A stretch of DNA of 50,777 nt, taken from NCBI GenBank assembly GCA_021272315.1, contig JAJSLI010000157.1:1-50777 (forward strand), in the 5' to 3' direction. A program made the translations under genes and the position numbers. Numbering within the stretch: position 1 is the first letter of the stretch; each line of letters opens with the position of its first letter. Below the pieces are notes generated by a model that was not told the origin of the DNA, ran no database searches, and was given only the letters and a program-made list of their open reading frames with translations. Shown here piece by piece: positions 7,351-16,438 of this stretch. This stretch comes from Methylacidiphilales bacterium (GTDB lineage Bacteria > Verrucomicrobiota > Verrucomicrobiia > Methylacidiphilales > UBA1321).

Positions 7351-9873
7351 ATGAACCTTGTTTTACATCAGTTCAGAAAAGATATTCTTCGTACCCGCGT
7401 GGTGCTGGCCCTCTGGCTCCTCCTGGTCGTTCTGCAATTTGCGCTCGTCGGCTGGACCGCCAAGCCGGGGGATGCCGTGATGCAATCGCTCTACCCGATG
7501 CTTTCCGAGTTGCTCACGGTCTTCAACTATCTCCTAGTGCTTGTGTTAGTTCCTTTGCTGGTCCACCAAGAGCCGCTGGTTGGAACTACCGCCTTCTGGT
7601 TCACGCGTCCGCTGGCCCGTACCACGCTTCTGGCCTCGAAGGCTCTCTATATTTTGATGCTGATCTCCCTGCCCATTCTGGCGCAGAGCATCGTCTTTTT
7701 GGCCAATGGCGTAACCCTTCACGACATTGCCTTGGCCGCGCCCGAGCTTCTCATCAACAACCTTTCCTGGATTTTGATCATCGCAACCCTCGCTGTCTTT
7801 ACTCCGAACTTTGCGCGTTTCGCCATCGTCGGCGCGATCATCCTGGTCATTCAGTATCTCGCTTTATTTGCCGTGCAAATGGTGATGTTGATGAAAAATC
7901 CGCAGGGCTTCATCTCCACGCTTGCGTCGCTCACTTCAAGCCGGGCCCTGGTGGTCTCGCTGATCATGCTAGGCTTCGGCAGCGGCGTGGTGCTTCTGCA
8001 ATATCTGACACGTCGCTTCACGCTTGCCATCACCCTGGCCATCACCAGCCTGATTCTCAGCTTGCTTGTGCCGTACGTGTGGTCTTGGGATTTTTTAAAG
8101 CCGTCGATTCAGATCGTCGAAGATACCGGCTTTAAGGCCGACTCTGTCAGCGCAAACCTGACTTCGCCTATTTTAACCTTAGACCAGCCGGCGCTTCGCG
8201 GCGGTACACCGCTCAAGCTGATCCGGGGCAACATGACCTTTAAGAACAAACCCGAAGGTTACATCGTCCAGATCGGCGCCATCGATTCCGTCCTCAAGTC
8301 TGCCGATGGTCAAAAGATTCCCCTGCAACCGGCGAATGGACAAATCGGTTTTTCTGGAAACATCGATCCCGACGCGGTCGAACTGGCCCTGGGAGGAGTG
8401 CCCGTGCTCAACATGGCCTATTACAATTCTTCTCAGAATCAACAGGTCCTGTTTAACCTCGATGCGGAAAACTATGGTCGTTACGCCAACACACCGCTCG
8501 ATTATTCCGCCAGCCTCGCCTGCACCGCCTGCAAATACGTCGCCACCACCGAACTGCCCCTGACCAAGGGCGCCCGGTTTGATCGCGGCTCCGAACACCT
8601 GATTGTCACCGATGTGCTCAACCAGCCCGACGGCGTCAATCTTCTCCTGCGGCAGCGGAATGTGCGCCTGCTCTTTGCGCCGCGCGGGCAGGACAGTAGT
8701 CCCTACCAGCAGGACCAAAGCAGCGTGATTTATGTGCTGCTCAACAAGGCCCGGCATCAGGCCGTGATCCAAAAACTCAATACCAACTTTAATTTCGACA
8801 TGTTGAACAATGGCATCCTGCGCAACGAGCAACTCCGGATTTCTTTCGGGCCGGACGACAACAATCGCAACAATAACTGGCTCGCGCCGCAGATCGACAA
8901 AGCCTGGCTGGCCGACGCCGTCCTCGTGCGGCTGGAACTGACCCCGGTGGCGACATTTACCCGGACGCTGACGATCTCCGGTTTCAGGCTCGACGGCAAA
9001 TTCGATCTTCACGGTTCCCGTTTCCCGTCCCAGGTGGCCGACCTCGATACCCTTGATCAAATCACGCTGCCTCATGACGCCACCCGGGAGCAGGTCCGCA
9101 ACTATGTTACCGACATCCTCGTGGCTTCACGACGGCAGAACTCATGGGGTGACCACGATCCCCAGGTGGACATGCTTAAAAAAGTTGGTTCTGAAAACGT
9201 CGATCTCTTGGTCCAAATGGCGCGTAACATTCATAATTATTATCTCAACCATGCCATCAACGCCCTGGCCCAGCCCGATCACAAGGACATGATCATCGCC
9301 GCCCTCGCCACCAATGAGGACCTGGTCGACACCGTCATCGATCACGGCTGGCAGCGCGACGCCAAGACCATTCTCCTGTCGATACTGGCCGATAAACCCC
9401 TGAATTCCTCCAGCAAAATGGCCGTGGCCGTTGCCTCGCTCAAGGACCCCTCCACCTACGATGTCCTTAAGGCCTATTACATCGGTAATCCCAGCGATGA
9501 TCTCCTCAAGGCCCTCCAGACAATGCCCGGCTTCGACGTGGCAGGAACTGTCGATCTCGCCTGGAAACAAGCCCGAATCAGCCAGCCCTGGCAAGTCCGC
9601 CAAATGCTCGAAACGGCGGCCCACTTTGGCGAACCTGACGTCATGGAAATCGTCCTTAAAATTCTTAAATCCAAAGAAAGAGAAGACAACTACAGCCGTC
9701 AACAGGCGCGCAAGGTGCTAAAGGACTACACACCTGCCACCGGTACAACCGACGCCTACCTGATCAAGTGGTTGGAAAGCAACCGGGCCAATCTCATTTT
9801 TGATCACCAAACCGGGAAATATGTTTTAAGCTCTTCTCCGCCATCGCCCGCACCGGTCAACTTAAGTCATTAA
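7351..9873 (+). CDS. ABC-2-like permease with long C-terminal extension
   Basis: An 840-residue protein. The first ~250 residues hold about six to seven membrane helices (ALWLLLVVLQFALVGWTA, YLLVLVLVPLLVHQEPLVGT, FAIVGAIILVIQYLALFAVQ, and a last helix ending about LVPYVWSW), resembling ABC-2/YtrC-type permeases. The remaining ~590 residues are soluble: a probably beta-rich part (~250-580) with a CTAC pair, then an Ala/Leu-rich helical part (~590-800) with units such as HAINALAQPDHKDMIIAALA that look HEAT-like. Ordinary YtrC-like permeases lack this. Membrane topology is not certain. The stop TAA shares the TTAA at 9870-9873 with the convergent phoU stop. Substrate unknown; a stress or antimicrobial export role is only a family-level guess. 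Confidence 0.75.
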   Translation: MNLVLHQFRKDILRTRVVLALWLLLVVLQFALVGWTAKPGDAVMQSLYPMLSELLTVFNYLLVLVLVPLLVHQEPLVGTTAFWFTRPLARTTLLASKALYILMLISLPILAQSIVFLANGVTLHDIALAAPELLINNLSWILIIATLAVFTPNFARFAIVGAIILVIQYLALFAVQMVMLMKNPQGFISTLASLTSSRALVVSLIMLGFGSGVVLLQYLTRRFTLAITLAITSLILSLLVPYVWSWDFLKPSIQIVEDTGFKADSVSANLTSPILTLDQPALRGGTPLKLIRGNMTFKNKPEGYIVQIGAIDSVLKSADGQKIPLQPANGQIGFSGNIDPDAVELALGGVPVLNMAYYNSSQNQQVLFNLDAENYGRYANTPLDYSASLACTACKYVATTELPLTKGARFDRGSEHLIVTDVLNQPDGVNLLLRQRNVRLLFAPRGQDSSPYQQDQSSVIYVLLNKARHQAVIQKLNTNFNFDMLNNGILRNEQLRISFGPDDNNRNNNWLAPQIDKAWLADAVLVRLELTPVATFTRTLTISGFRLDGKFDLHGSRFPSQVADLDTLDQITLPHDATREQVRNYVTDILVASRRQNSWGDHDPQVDMLKKVGSENVDLLVQMARNIHNYYLNHAINALAQPDHKDMIIAALATNEDLVDTVIDHGWQRDAKTILLSILADKPLNSSSKMAVAVASLKDPSTYDVLKAYYIGNPSDDLLKALQTMPGFDVAGTVDLAWKQARISQPWQVRQMLETAAHFGEPDVMEIVLKILKSKEREDNYSRQQARKVLKDYTPATGTTDAYLIKWLESNRANLIFDHQTGKYVLSSSPPSPAPVNLSH

Positions 9874-10565
9874 GCTCCGGCGGCGCGTTCATGGCGGATG
9901 TCAACAGCCTGATAGAGGTAGTAGACTTCCTCGGCAATGTTTTTGCAGTGGTCGGCGATCCGTTCGAGACAGCGCGCGACGATGGTGAGATTGAGCGCGC
10001 GGGTAATGGTGGTCGGATCCTCGAGCATGAAGCTGGTGAGTTCGCGCGCGAGCTGCTTGTTGATCATGTCAACCTCCTTGTCGCGCTTGATGATTCCCTG
10101 GGCCAGTTCGGGCTTGCGGTCAACGAACGCCGTGATTCCGTCGCGGAGCATCCCCTCGGCCATGTTGGCCATGCGGGGGATGTCGATAAGGGGCTTGAGC
10201 AGCGGCTCCCGGTTCAGCTCCAGGGAACGGCGGGCGATGGAAACTGCCTGGTCGCCGATGCGTTCGAGGTTGCTGGAGATTTTCGACGCGACGAGCATGA
10301 AACGGCAGTCGGTGGCAACGGGCGCGTGGGTCGCCATGTGATTGATGACGAGTTCGTCGACGGCAACTTCGAGTTCGTCGAGCTGCGAGTCCTCGGCCTC
10401 GACGGAGGCGGCGAGCTTTTCGTCGCGGTCGACGAGCGAGCGCATGGCCAGGGAGAGGTTGCGATCAGTCAGGCTGGCCATCATTAAGAGCGTTTCGCGA
10501 ATCTTCACGATCTGCTCTGCGGCTGGGCCGTTGGAAAAGGGGACGTTGGGGCCGGTGGTGGGCAT
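9870..10565 (-). CDS. phoU: phosphate-specific transport system accessory protein PhoU
   Basis: A two-repeat all-helical PhoU protein that links Pst transporter activity to PhoR/PhoB signalling. Both repeats carry the metal-cluster signature: MLVASKISSNLERIGDQAVSIA in the first repeat and LTIVARCLERIADHCKNIAE in the second. The ATG at 10565 (MPTTGPNVPFSNG) gives 231 residues. A TTG at 10604 overlapping the pstB stop (TTGA) would add 13 residues and keep translational coupling; I cannot decide between them. It is last in the minus-strand pstSCAB-phoU operon. Its stop codon overlaps that of the convergent ABC permease. Confidence 0.93.
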   Translation of the reverse strand: MPTTGPNVPFSNGPAAEQIVKIRETLLMMASLTDRNLSLAMRSLVDRDEKLAASVEAEDSQLDELEVAVDELVINHMATHAPVATDCRFMLVASKISSNLERIGDQAVSIARRSLELNREPLLKPLIDIPRMANMAEGMLRDGITAFVDRKPELAQGIIKRDKEVDMINKQLARELTSFMLEDPTTITRALNLTIVARCLERIADHCKNIAEEVYYLYQAVDIRHERAAGA

Positions 10566-10600
10566 AATTAAGTCTGGCGTTAAAACCGAGGGAAGAAAAA

Positions 10601-11479
10601 TCAACCAAAGCGGCCGCTGATGTAGTCCTCGGTTTGTTTCTGCGACGGGTTGGTAAAAATCTTCTCAGTGGCGTCGATTTCGATCAAACGGCCCATGTAG
10701 AAGAAAGCGGTGACATCGGAACACCGGCCTGCCTGCTGCATGTTGTGGGTGACGATGACAATGGTGTAGTCCTGCTTGAGCTGGTGGATGAGTTCCTCAA
10801 CCTTGACCGTGGCAATGGGATCGAGCGCGGAGCACGGCTCGTCCATGAGGATGATCTCGGGCTCGACGGCAATGGCGCGGGCGATGCAAAGGCGCTGCTG
10901 CTGGCCGCCGGAGAGGCCGAGCGCGCTGCTGTGGAGCCGGTCCCTCACCTCTTCCCAGAGGGCGGCGCCGCGCAGGCTGCGCTCTACCGTTTCATCGAGG
11001 CGCGACTTGTCATTGACGCCTTGCAGGCGCAGGCCGTAGACAACATTTTCGTAGACCGACTTCGGAAATGGATTGGATTTCTGGAAGACCATGCCGACGC
11101 GCTTGCGCAGCTCGATGACGTCGACAGAAGGATGGTAGATGTCGACGCCGGAAATCTTGATGGAACCCGCGCTGACCCGGGTGTCGTCGATCAGATCGTT
11201 CATGCGGTTGAGGCAGCGCAGGAGGGTCGACTTGCCGCAGCCCGACGGTCCGATGAACGCGGTGACGAGCTTTTCCTTGATGGGAAAATGGATGTTGTGG
11301 AGGGCCTTGTTTGCGCCGTAATGGAAATCGACATTATTGATGTCGATGACGGTCGGCGCGTTGAGACGCGCTGCTTGTTCCACTGCCGGGGCGGGCTTGT
11401 TTTGCGGAGATGCCACCTCCGCAGTCTGGGTGTTGGGAGTCGATTCGTCCATCATAGTTGTGGGGGAGGTTTGGCTCAT
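10601..11479 (-). CDS. pstB: phosphate ABC transporter ATP-binding protein PstB
   Basis: ATPase of the high-affinity phosphate importer, on the cytoplasmic face. 292 residues: a ~40-residue low-complexity N-terminal extension (Ser/Thr/Pro/Ala), then Walker [10 protein letters not shown] at 77-85, [20 protein letters not shown] (PstB-specific Q-loop), signature LSGGQQQR at 189-196, Walker B plus D-loop [10 protein letters not shown] at 212-221, H-loop [11 protein letters not shown] and the C-terminal PstB ending [13 protein letters not shown] at 11479. A 68-base gap separates it from pstA upstream, the only sizeable gap in this operon. Confidence 0.96.
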   Translation of the reverse strand: MSQTSPTTMMDESTPNTQTAEVASPQNKPAPAVEQAARLNAPTVIDINNVDFHYGANKALHNIHFPIKEKLVTAFIGPSGCGKSTLLRCLNRMNDLIDDTRVSAGSIKISGVDIYHPSVDVIELRKRVGMVFQKSNPFPKSVYENVVYGLRLQGVNDKSRLDETVERSLRGAALWEEVRDRLHSSALGLSGGQQQRLCIARAIAVEPEIILMDEPCSALDPIATVKVEELIHQLKQDYTIVIVTHNMQQAGRCSDVTAFFYMGRLIEIDATEKIFTNPSQKQTEDYISGRFG

Positions 11480-11547
11480 GGAGATGACGCAGGGGGATGG
11501 TTGCCGTCGGAAGTTATTTTAAAAGAATATTGGGGTTTTGAAAACGT

Positions 11548-12441
11548 TTACTTCGATCGGTTGGCGACCAGGTGGCTGACGATGTTCGTCACCAGAACAA
11601 TGACGATAAGCACGAATGAAGCCGTCCAGGCCATATTCACCATGCTGTCGTAGGGAACACCCGAAAAATTATAAATGAGGACGGCCATGCTCGCGGCGGG
11701 CTGATTGAGGCCGCTGATCCAATAGCTGGTAAAAAGCGCCGTAAAAATAATCGGGGCGGTTTCCCCGGCGGCGCGGGCCACGGCCAACATGACTCCCGTG
11801 ATGATGGTGGAACCCGCCGCCGGTAGGGTGATATGCAGCACGGTCTGCGTCCGATTGGCGCCCAGGGCGAGCGAGGCTTCGCGCAAAAAGTGGGGCACGC
11901 GCAGGAGGGCCTCTTCCGTCGCCAGGATAATGATCGGCAGCATGACGATGCCGAGCGCCAGCCCCCCCGCAAGGACGGAAAACGACCGGGTAGCCACCAC
12001 GAGCACAGCGAAGATGAAGACACCGGCAAGAATCGAGGGAAGTCCGCTCAGGATCTTGGCGCAAAAACGAATCAGCCGCGCACTTTTGGAACCGTGGGAA
12101 TATTCGGTCAGGAAAATAGCAGTCAGGATGCCGGTGGGAACGCTGACCGCGGCGCCGATGGCGACCATAAGGAGCGTGCCGACCAGCGCGTTGCCAAATC
12201 CGCCTCCGTCCATCCCGGCCGCCGGAGGCAATTCCCAGAGCATCGACCAGCGGAAGTTGCCCGCGCCTTTCCTGACAACCATGTAGATAACGGAGACCAG
12301 CGGAATCAGCGCGGCAAGCGTGACGAGACCGACCACGACGTCCATTCCCCGGCTGAAAACCGACCGCCACCGCGGCTTGCGGCTCAGGTCCATGTCTCGC
12401 GGGCCGTTGGGCCGGAGCGTTGTAGAATTCGAAGCGGCCAT
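11548..12441 (-). CDS. pstA: phosphate ABC transporter permease PstA
   Basis: Inner-membrane permease subunit pairing with PstC. 297 residues with about six membrane helices (MDVVVGLVTLAALIPLVSVI, IFAVLVVATRSFSVLAGGLA and a last one in FVLIVIVLVTNIVSHLV). The EAA-type cytoplasmic loop that contacts PstB is REASLALGANRTQTVLHITL, followed by ITGVMLAVARAAGETAPIIF, typical of PstA. ATG 12441, five bases after the pstC stop, indicating translational coupling. Confidence 0.95.
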   Translation of the reverse strand: MAASNSTTLRPNGPRDMDLSRKPRWRSVFSRGMDVVVGLVTLAALIPLVSVIYMVVRKGAGNFRWSMLWELPPAAGMDGGGFGNALVGTLLMVAIGAAVSVPTGILTAIFLTEYSHGSKSARLIRFCAKILSGLPSILAGVFIFAVLVVATRSFSVLAGGLALGIVMLPIIILATEEALLRVPHFLREASLALGANRTQTVLHITLPAAGSTIITGVMLAVARAAGETAPIIFTALFTSYWISGLNQPAASMAVLIYNFSGVPYDSMVNMAWTASFVLIVIVLVTNIVSHLVANRSK

Positions 12442-12446
12442 GATCT

Positions 12447-13424
12447 TTAGAGTTGCCGGGTGGTGGCACCCGTTCGTTCCAGGATGACTTCGGCCACGGC
12501 GTTGATGCCCAAGGTGAGCGCCATCAAGATGAAGGAAAGGTACATCAGCGCGGCGACTTCCAGTCCGGTCGCCTCGCCGAAATGATTGGCCAGAAGCGAT
12601 GCGATGGTATTGGCCGGGGCGAAAAGCGACGCGCTGATCTGGTTGTTATTGCCGATCAGCATGGCGAGAGCCATCGTTTCGCCCATGGCGCGTCCCAGCC
12701 CGAGCACGGCGGCGCCGAAGATGCCGCTGGCCGCGATCGGGAGGGAAATTTGCAGGATCACGTCCCAGCGCGTCGCGCCCAGGGCGGCAGCCCCTTCCTT
12801 GAGGGCCTGCGGAGTCATCTTGAGAGCCGAACCGGCCAACGCCGCGATGGTGGGCAGAATCATAATGGCCAGGACAAAGGCGGCGGGCAAAAAGCCGGGG
12901 CCGGAGGAAGGCGTGGAGAAAATGGGAATCCAGCCCAAGTGCGCGTTGAGCCAGTTGCCCAGAGGCGTCGTGATCGGGATGACGACGTAGATGCCCCACA
13001 AACCGTAGATGACGCTGGGAATGGCGGCGAGGAGTTCCACCAGGAATTTAAAGATGCTCCGGATTTTCAGGGGCAGATAATCTTCCGTCAGGAAGACGGC
13101 GATGGCGACGCCCAAGGGAGTAGCGATCAACAAGGCGAGCGCGGCGCTGACCAGCGTACCATAGATGAGAGGCAGCGCCCCATACACGTCGTTGTTCGTA
13201 TCCCACTCCGTCCCGACGATGAAACCAAACCCGTACTGCTTGACCGCCGGAAGCGCGGCATACCCGACCTCGAGCGCGATCCAAACCAGCAACGCGACCG
13301 TCCCCCAACTCGCGGCAAAGGTGGCCCAGGAAAAAAAGACATCAAAGACTTTTGATCTTTGGGCTTTTTTATTGCCGACCCATGGCGTATTCGCCGCCAG
13401 CGGGGGTACGGTCGCTGCTTGCAT
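12447..13424 (-). CDS. pstC: phosphate ABC transporter permease PstC
   Basis: Inner-membrane permease subunit of the Pst importer, 325 residues. The PstC features are the first helix after a ~30-residue cytoplasmic leader, the periplasmic loop GFGFIVGTEWDTNNDVYGAL, the motif ELLAAIPSVIYGLWGIYVV, the EAA loop KEGAAALGATRWDVILQISL and ASGIFGAAVLGLGRAMGETM. ATG 13424 is two bases after the pstS stop, so the pair is tightly coupled. Confidence 0.95.
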   Translation of the reverse strand: MQAATVPPLAANTPWVGNKKAQRSKVFDVFFSWATFAASWGTVALLVWIALEVGYAALPAVKQYGFGFIVGTEWDTNNDVYGALPLIYGTLVSAALALLIATPLGVAIAVFLTEDYLPLKIRSIFKFLVELLAAIPSVIYGLWGIYVVIPITTPLGNWLNAHLGWIPIFSTPSSGPGFLPAAFVLAIMILPTIAALAGSALKMTPQALKEGAAALGATRWDVILQISLPIAASGIFGAAVLGLGRAMGETMALAMLIGNNNQISASLFAPANTIASLLANHFGEATGLEVAALMYLSFILMALTLGINAVAEVILERTGATTRQL

Positions 13425-13426
13425 GA

Positions 13427-14437
13427 CTATTTGATGGTGCTAACCGCAGTCTGGACCTTGGTCACGACACTGGCGGGCAGAGGCAGGTAACCGAGATCGG
13501 GCGACAGTTTCTGGCCATCCGTCAGGCACCAGGTCGCCAGCGCCTTGATCGCATCGGCGACGCCGGGCTTCGTGTAGGTGGTGTGGCAGAGCCACCAGGT
13601 GAACGTCACGATGGGGTAAGAAGCGTCACCCGTCGGATCGGTCACAAATGCGCGCAGGTTCGCCGGCAGGTCGACCTGGGCGAGCGCGGCCGAACCTGAA
13701 TCAGGCGAGGGGGCAATAAACTTGCCGGCCTGGTTCTGGAGCGTGGCCATCGGAAGATGGACTTGCATCGCGTAGCCGTATTCGACGTAGCCGATGGTTC
13801 CTGCCGTTTGCTTGATCAGCGCCGCGACACCGTCGTTGCCCTTGCCGCCGACTCCGACGGGGAATTTGACCGTTTTGCCGCTTCCAACCTTGGTCTTGAA
13901 TTCGGGGCTGATGGCGGCCAGATGGCTCGTGAAGTTGAAGGTCGTGCCGCTGCCGTCCGCGCGATAGGCGACGGTGATGGGCAGATCGGGCATGGTCACG
14001 CCCGGATTGGCCGCGACGATCTTCGGGTCGTTCCACTTCGTGATTTCACCGAGGAAAATGGCCGGGTAAACGTCGCGAGGCAATTGGACCGCGCCGGTCA
14101 CGCCGGGCAAATTGTAAGAGAGAACGATGCTGCCCGCCGTCATCGGCAAAAGAACCACGCCGCCATCGGTCACCTTCGCCATCTCCGCGTCGGTCATCGC
14201 CGCATCGCTGGCGCCGAAATCGGTCAGGCCGCCGGTGAACGACTTGATCCCCGCGCCGCTGCCAACGCCCTGGTAATTGATATGCACATCGGGGTGGGCG
14301 GTACTGTACTCGGCAAACCAACGGTTATAAAGCGGCGCGGGAAAGGTCGCGCCGGAAGAGTTAAGGATGATGGTGTCGGCGTGGAGCGAGCAGACCGAGA
14401 GGGCTGCCGCGATGGAGAGAGCAAGGAGCTTTTTCAT
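13427..14437 (-). CDS. pstS: phosphate ABC transporter substrate-binding protein PstS
   Basis: Periplasmic phosphate-binding protein, 336 residues. Signal peptide MKKLLALSIAAALSVCSLHA with cleavage probably after LHA. The mature part begins with LNSSGATFPAPLYNRWFAEY, the classic PstS opening, with phosphate-contact motifs YQGVGSGAGIKSF, DFGASDAAMTDAE, YRADGSGTTFNFTSHL and GYVEYGYAMQ. It is the first gene of pstSCAB-phoU; a Pho-box-like site lies ~145 bases upstream (14582-14599). Confidence 0.96.
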   Translation of the reverse strand: MKKLLALSIAAALSVCSLHADTIILNSSGATFPAPLYNRWFAEYSTAHPDVHINYQGVGSGAGIKSFTGGLTDFGASDAAMTDAEMAKVTDGGVVLLPMTAGSIVLSYNLPGVTGAVQLPRDVYPAIFLGEITKWNDPKIVAANPGVTMPDLPITVAYRADGSGTTFNFTSHLAAISPEFKTKVGSGKTVKFPVGVGGKGNDGVAALIKQTAGTIGYVEYGYAMQVHLPMATLQNQAGKFIAPSPDSGSAALAQVDLPANLRAFVTDPTGDASYPIVTFTWWLCHTTYTKPGVADAIKALATWCLTDGQKLSPDLGYLPLPASVVTKVQTAVSTIK

Positions 14438-14581
14438 TTTTTTATTCAGAGAGGAGAGGGTCCATTCATTCTGCGCTGAAAGTCCGAAACCCCGAGGTTC
14501 CGAACCTTTGAATCGTTCCGGCAGCTTCGTTTGGGAAGCCCGCTGACGGATATGAATCAGCTCTAGAACGTGGCGGCTGAT

Positions 14582-14599
14582 TGTGACAATTATGTGTCA
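14582..14599 (-). promoter_or_regulatory. Pho-box-like site upstream of pstS
   Basis: Read on the minus strand the site is TGACACA (14599-14593), TAAT, TGTCACA (14588-14582): two 7-base direct repeats separated by a 4-base AT spacer, i.e. the 11-base period of PhoB boxes. A weaker third unit, TGTTTCC, lies one further period upstream (14610-14604). It sits in the pstS-birA divergent intergenic region (14438-14720), 145 bases before pstS. PhoB control is inferred; no phoBR is in the window. An inverted repeat AATCAGC/GCTGATT (14555-14561 and 14576-14582) adjoins it. Confidence 0.6.
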
Positions 14600-14720
14600 G
14601 TCAGGAAACAATCTAAGAAAAGTGAAGGGCTTTAGCAGCCATTATCGCGATTCTCATTTCAAGACGGCATGAACCCGCTTTCCTTGGCATCAGGATGGTC
14701 TATACCATCGAGACCCAGCC

Positions 14721-15707
14721 ATGACCTCCACCCGCCAACAGGATGCCATCTTGCTCGGAATGCTTTTTGCGGCCTGCGGAGAGCGGGTTTTGAGAAGTGA
14801 TTTGGCCCGCGCGGCAGGAATCGCGCCGGGTGAATTGGAACACCGGCTCGCTCCCTATCTCGAAGCCGGGTACCCGATCGAGCTTCATCCTCAAGGGGGC
14901 GTATCGCTCGGGGAACCACCCGACATCTGGTGCGCCGAGGAAATTGTCGGGCGGTGTCCTACGCGGGAAACCTTTTTCGCGCCGGGATGGGACCCCGTGT
15001 TGCTGGCCGAAACCTCCTCGACCAATGACGTGGTCCGGGAACAGGCCCGCAACGGCGCCCGGGCCGGTTTTGTCGTTGCGGCATCGCGCCAGACGCGGGG
15101 ACGCGGACGGTTGGGCCGCGGTTGGGAGTCGCCGCCCGGGCTGGGCCTCTATCTCTCGATCCTCCTGCGGCCAGGATCGCCAGCCATGGATGCGGGTCAA
15201 CTCATCATTTTGAGCAGTGTTTCCGCCGCCGAAGCGGTCGAGGCGCTCGCCGGATTCCGTCCACAGATCAAATGGCCGAACGACCTCGTCGCGGATGGGC
15301 GCAAGCTCGGCGGTCTGCTCATCGAGACAGAGCGCGAAGGTGCTGAGCTCTCCTTTGCCGTGCTCGGCATCGGGCTGAACGTGCGGCAGATTGCGGATGA
15401 TTTTTCGCCCGAAGTGCGTAGTCTTGCCACCTCGCTTCATCTCGTCACCGGCCGGCTTTACCGCCGGGCCGATTTGCTCGTGGCGCTCCTGCAAGCGTTG
15501 GAGAGACGGCTCGACGCGCCTTTTGCCGATACCCGCCAAGTGTGGGAGGCAAGCAGTCTCACTCTCGGCCAGCGTGTGACCCTCACGACGGTGCGAGGCC
15601 GCAAATACGGCCAGGCGCTCGGTCTCGACGAATCGGGCGCGCTTTTGTTGCGGGGCGAATCGGGCGAGATCGAGACGGTGACGGCGGGTGACATGCAGGC
15701 AGTCTGA
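14721..15707 (+). CDS. birA: bifunctional biotin-[acetyl-CoA-carboxylase] ligase / biotin repressor BirA
   Basis: Makes biotinyl-5'-AMP and transfers biotin to the carboxyl carrier protein of biotin-dependent carboxylases. 328 residues: an N-terminal winged helix (about 5-65; AILLGMLFAACGERVLRSDL), as in repressor-type (group II) BirA; central catalytic domain with ETSSTND (97-103), the adenylate-binding loop GRGRLGRGW (127-135), KWPNDL (184-189) with the catalytic Lys and GGLLIE (197-202); and a C-terminal SH3-like domain ending in GEIETVTAGDMQAV. ATG 14721. It is divergent from pstS and monocistronic as far as seen. Repressor function is inferred from the wHTH only. Confidence 0.95.
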   Translation: MTSTRQQDAILLGMLFAACGERVLRSDLARAAGIAPGELEHRLAPYLEAGYPIELHPQGGVSLGEPPDIWCAEEIVGRCPTRETFFAPGWDPVLLAETSSTNDVVREQARNGARAGFVVAASRQTRGRGRLGRGWESPPGLGLYLSILLRPGSPAMDAGQLIILSSVSAAEAVEALAGFRPQIKWPNDLVADGRKLGGLLIETEREGAELSFAVLGIGLNVRQIADDFSPEVRSLATSLHLVTGRLYRRADLLVALLQALERRLDAPFADTRQVWEASSLTLGQRVTLTTVRGRKYGQALGLDESGALLLRGESGEIETVTAGDMQAV

Positions 15708-16015
15708 AAGGGTGTCTGGAAAGTCGACGCGGCATGATTTGGTATGCCTTGGCATCATTTGTTGCGTTGAGTTAATTATTAATGGTGAATTTGACGTTCC
15801 GCGCGAAGAAAAAAATCGGTTTTGTGGAGCCTTGTGGCACTTAGCTGCGTCCTGCTGCGTCCAATGCGTCTTTGGGGCTGCCGAGTGATGGTGCGTTGGG
15901 CTCGTTCCCAAGTTGGAACCGAGGACAAACCCTCCCACGGGAAGCGGGCTGATGGAGGGCTTGTTGGTCCTGTCTGGCGATGGGGCGTCCATGGCCGCAC
16001 GTTACCGCCGCCCAA
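15708..16015. other. intergenic stretch without recognised gene
   Basis: From the birA stop to the first accessory-island repeat. It contains short open frames with no coding character, a GCTGCGTCCT/GCTGCGTCC tandem near 15845-15865 and an AT-rich patch around 15770-15785. I see no RNA gene, promoter or terminator that I can support. Confidence 0.4.
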
Positions 16016-16122
16016 CCCCCGCTGTCTTGGCGATCTGCGCGAAAAGCGCGATAGCGGGCATTTAAAAACAGAGGCTGGAAAAGATGCCTGCTCCGAGTGA
16101 GCCGGGGTGCCTGTCCCTTTTT
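16016..16122. repeat. direct repeat copy A (REP-like, contains hairpin)
   Basis: About 107 bases, matching copy B at 16767-16870 with scattered mismatches and small indels. It starts CCCCCGCTGTCTTGGCG, has an internal hairpin GCGC-GAAAA-GCGC, a larger pairing CCCGCT/AGCGGG around it, and ends with the motif GGGGTGCCTGTCCC seen near the RAYT fragments. It lies directly downstream of the ParE-type toxin gene. Confidence 0.75.
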
Positions 16123-16140
16123 TGCTCCCTTTTTGGCACT

Positions 16141-16437
16141 CTACTCGCGGAAAAATTCAGCGGTGATGTCGCGTGCGCCATGGAGGATGCGCACGATTTC
16201 AATTCTGTCCTTGGTTGGGCGATAAAAAATCAGGTAGTTCCCGATGGGAACAAGGCGTAAATTGGGGACAAGTTCTTCGACGCTTTTGCCAAGAAGGGGT
16301 TGCGACGCCAGCACGCGAAACAACTTGTCGAAGCGATCCAGCAGACGATCCGCCGCGTCGGGATTATCCTGGGCGATGTAAGCCCAAATTTCCCTGGCAT
16401 CGGTTTTGGCTGCCGAAGCGCGAACAACTCGCGCCAT
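16141..16437 (-). CDS. ParE/RelE-superfamily toxin
   Basis: A 98-residue toxin-like protein of the type II ParE/RelE fold. The sequence AAKTDAREIWAYIAQDNPDA matches the ParE N-terminal helices, then RFDKLFRVLASQPLLGKSVE and the core strands LRLVPIGNYLIFYRPTKDRI, EIVRILHGARDI. This H-G-x-R-D-I ending is typical of ParE. It starts at ATG 16437, one base after the antitoxin stop, so it is translationally coupled to its partner. ParE toxins usually act on DNA gyrase; that is family knowledge, not shown here. Repeat copy A follows its stop immediately. Confidence 0.85.
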   Translation of the reverse strand: MARVVRASAAKTDAREIWAYIAQDNPDAADRLLDRFDKLFRVLASQPLLGKSVEELVPNLRLVPIGNYLIFYRPTKDRIEIVRILHGARDITAEFFRE

Positions 16438-16438
16438 C

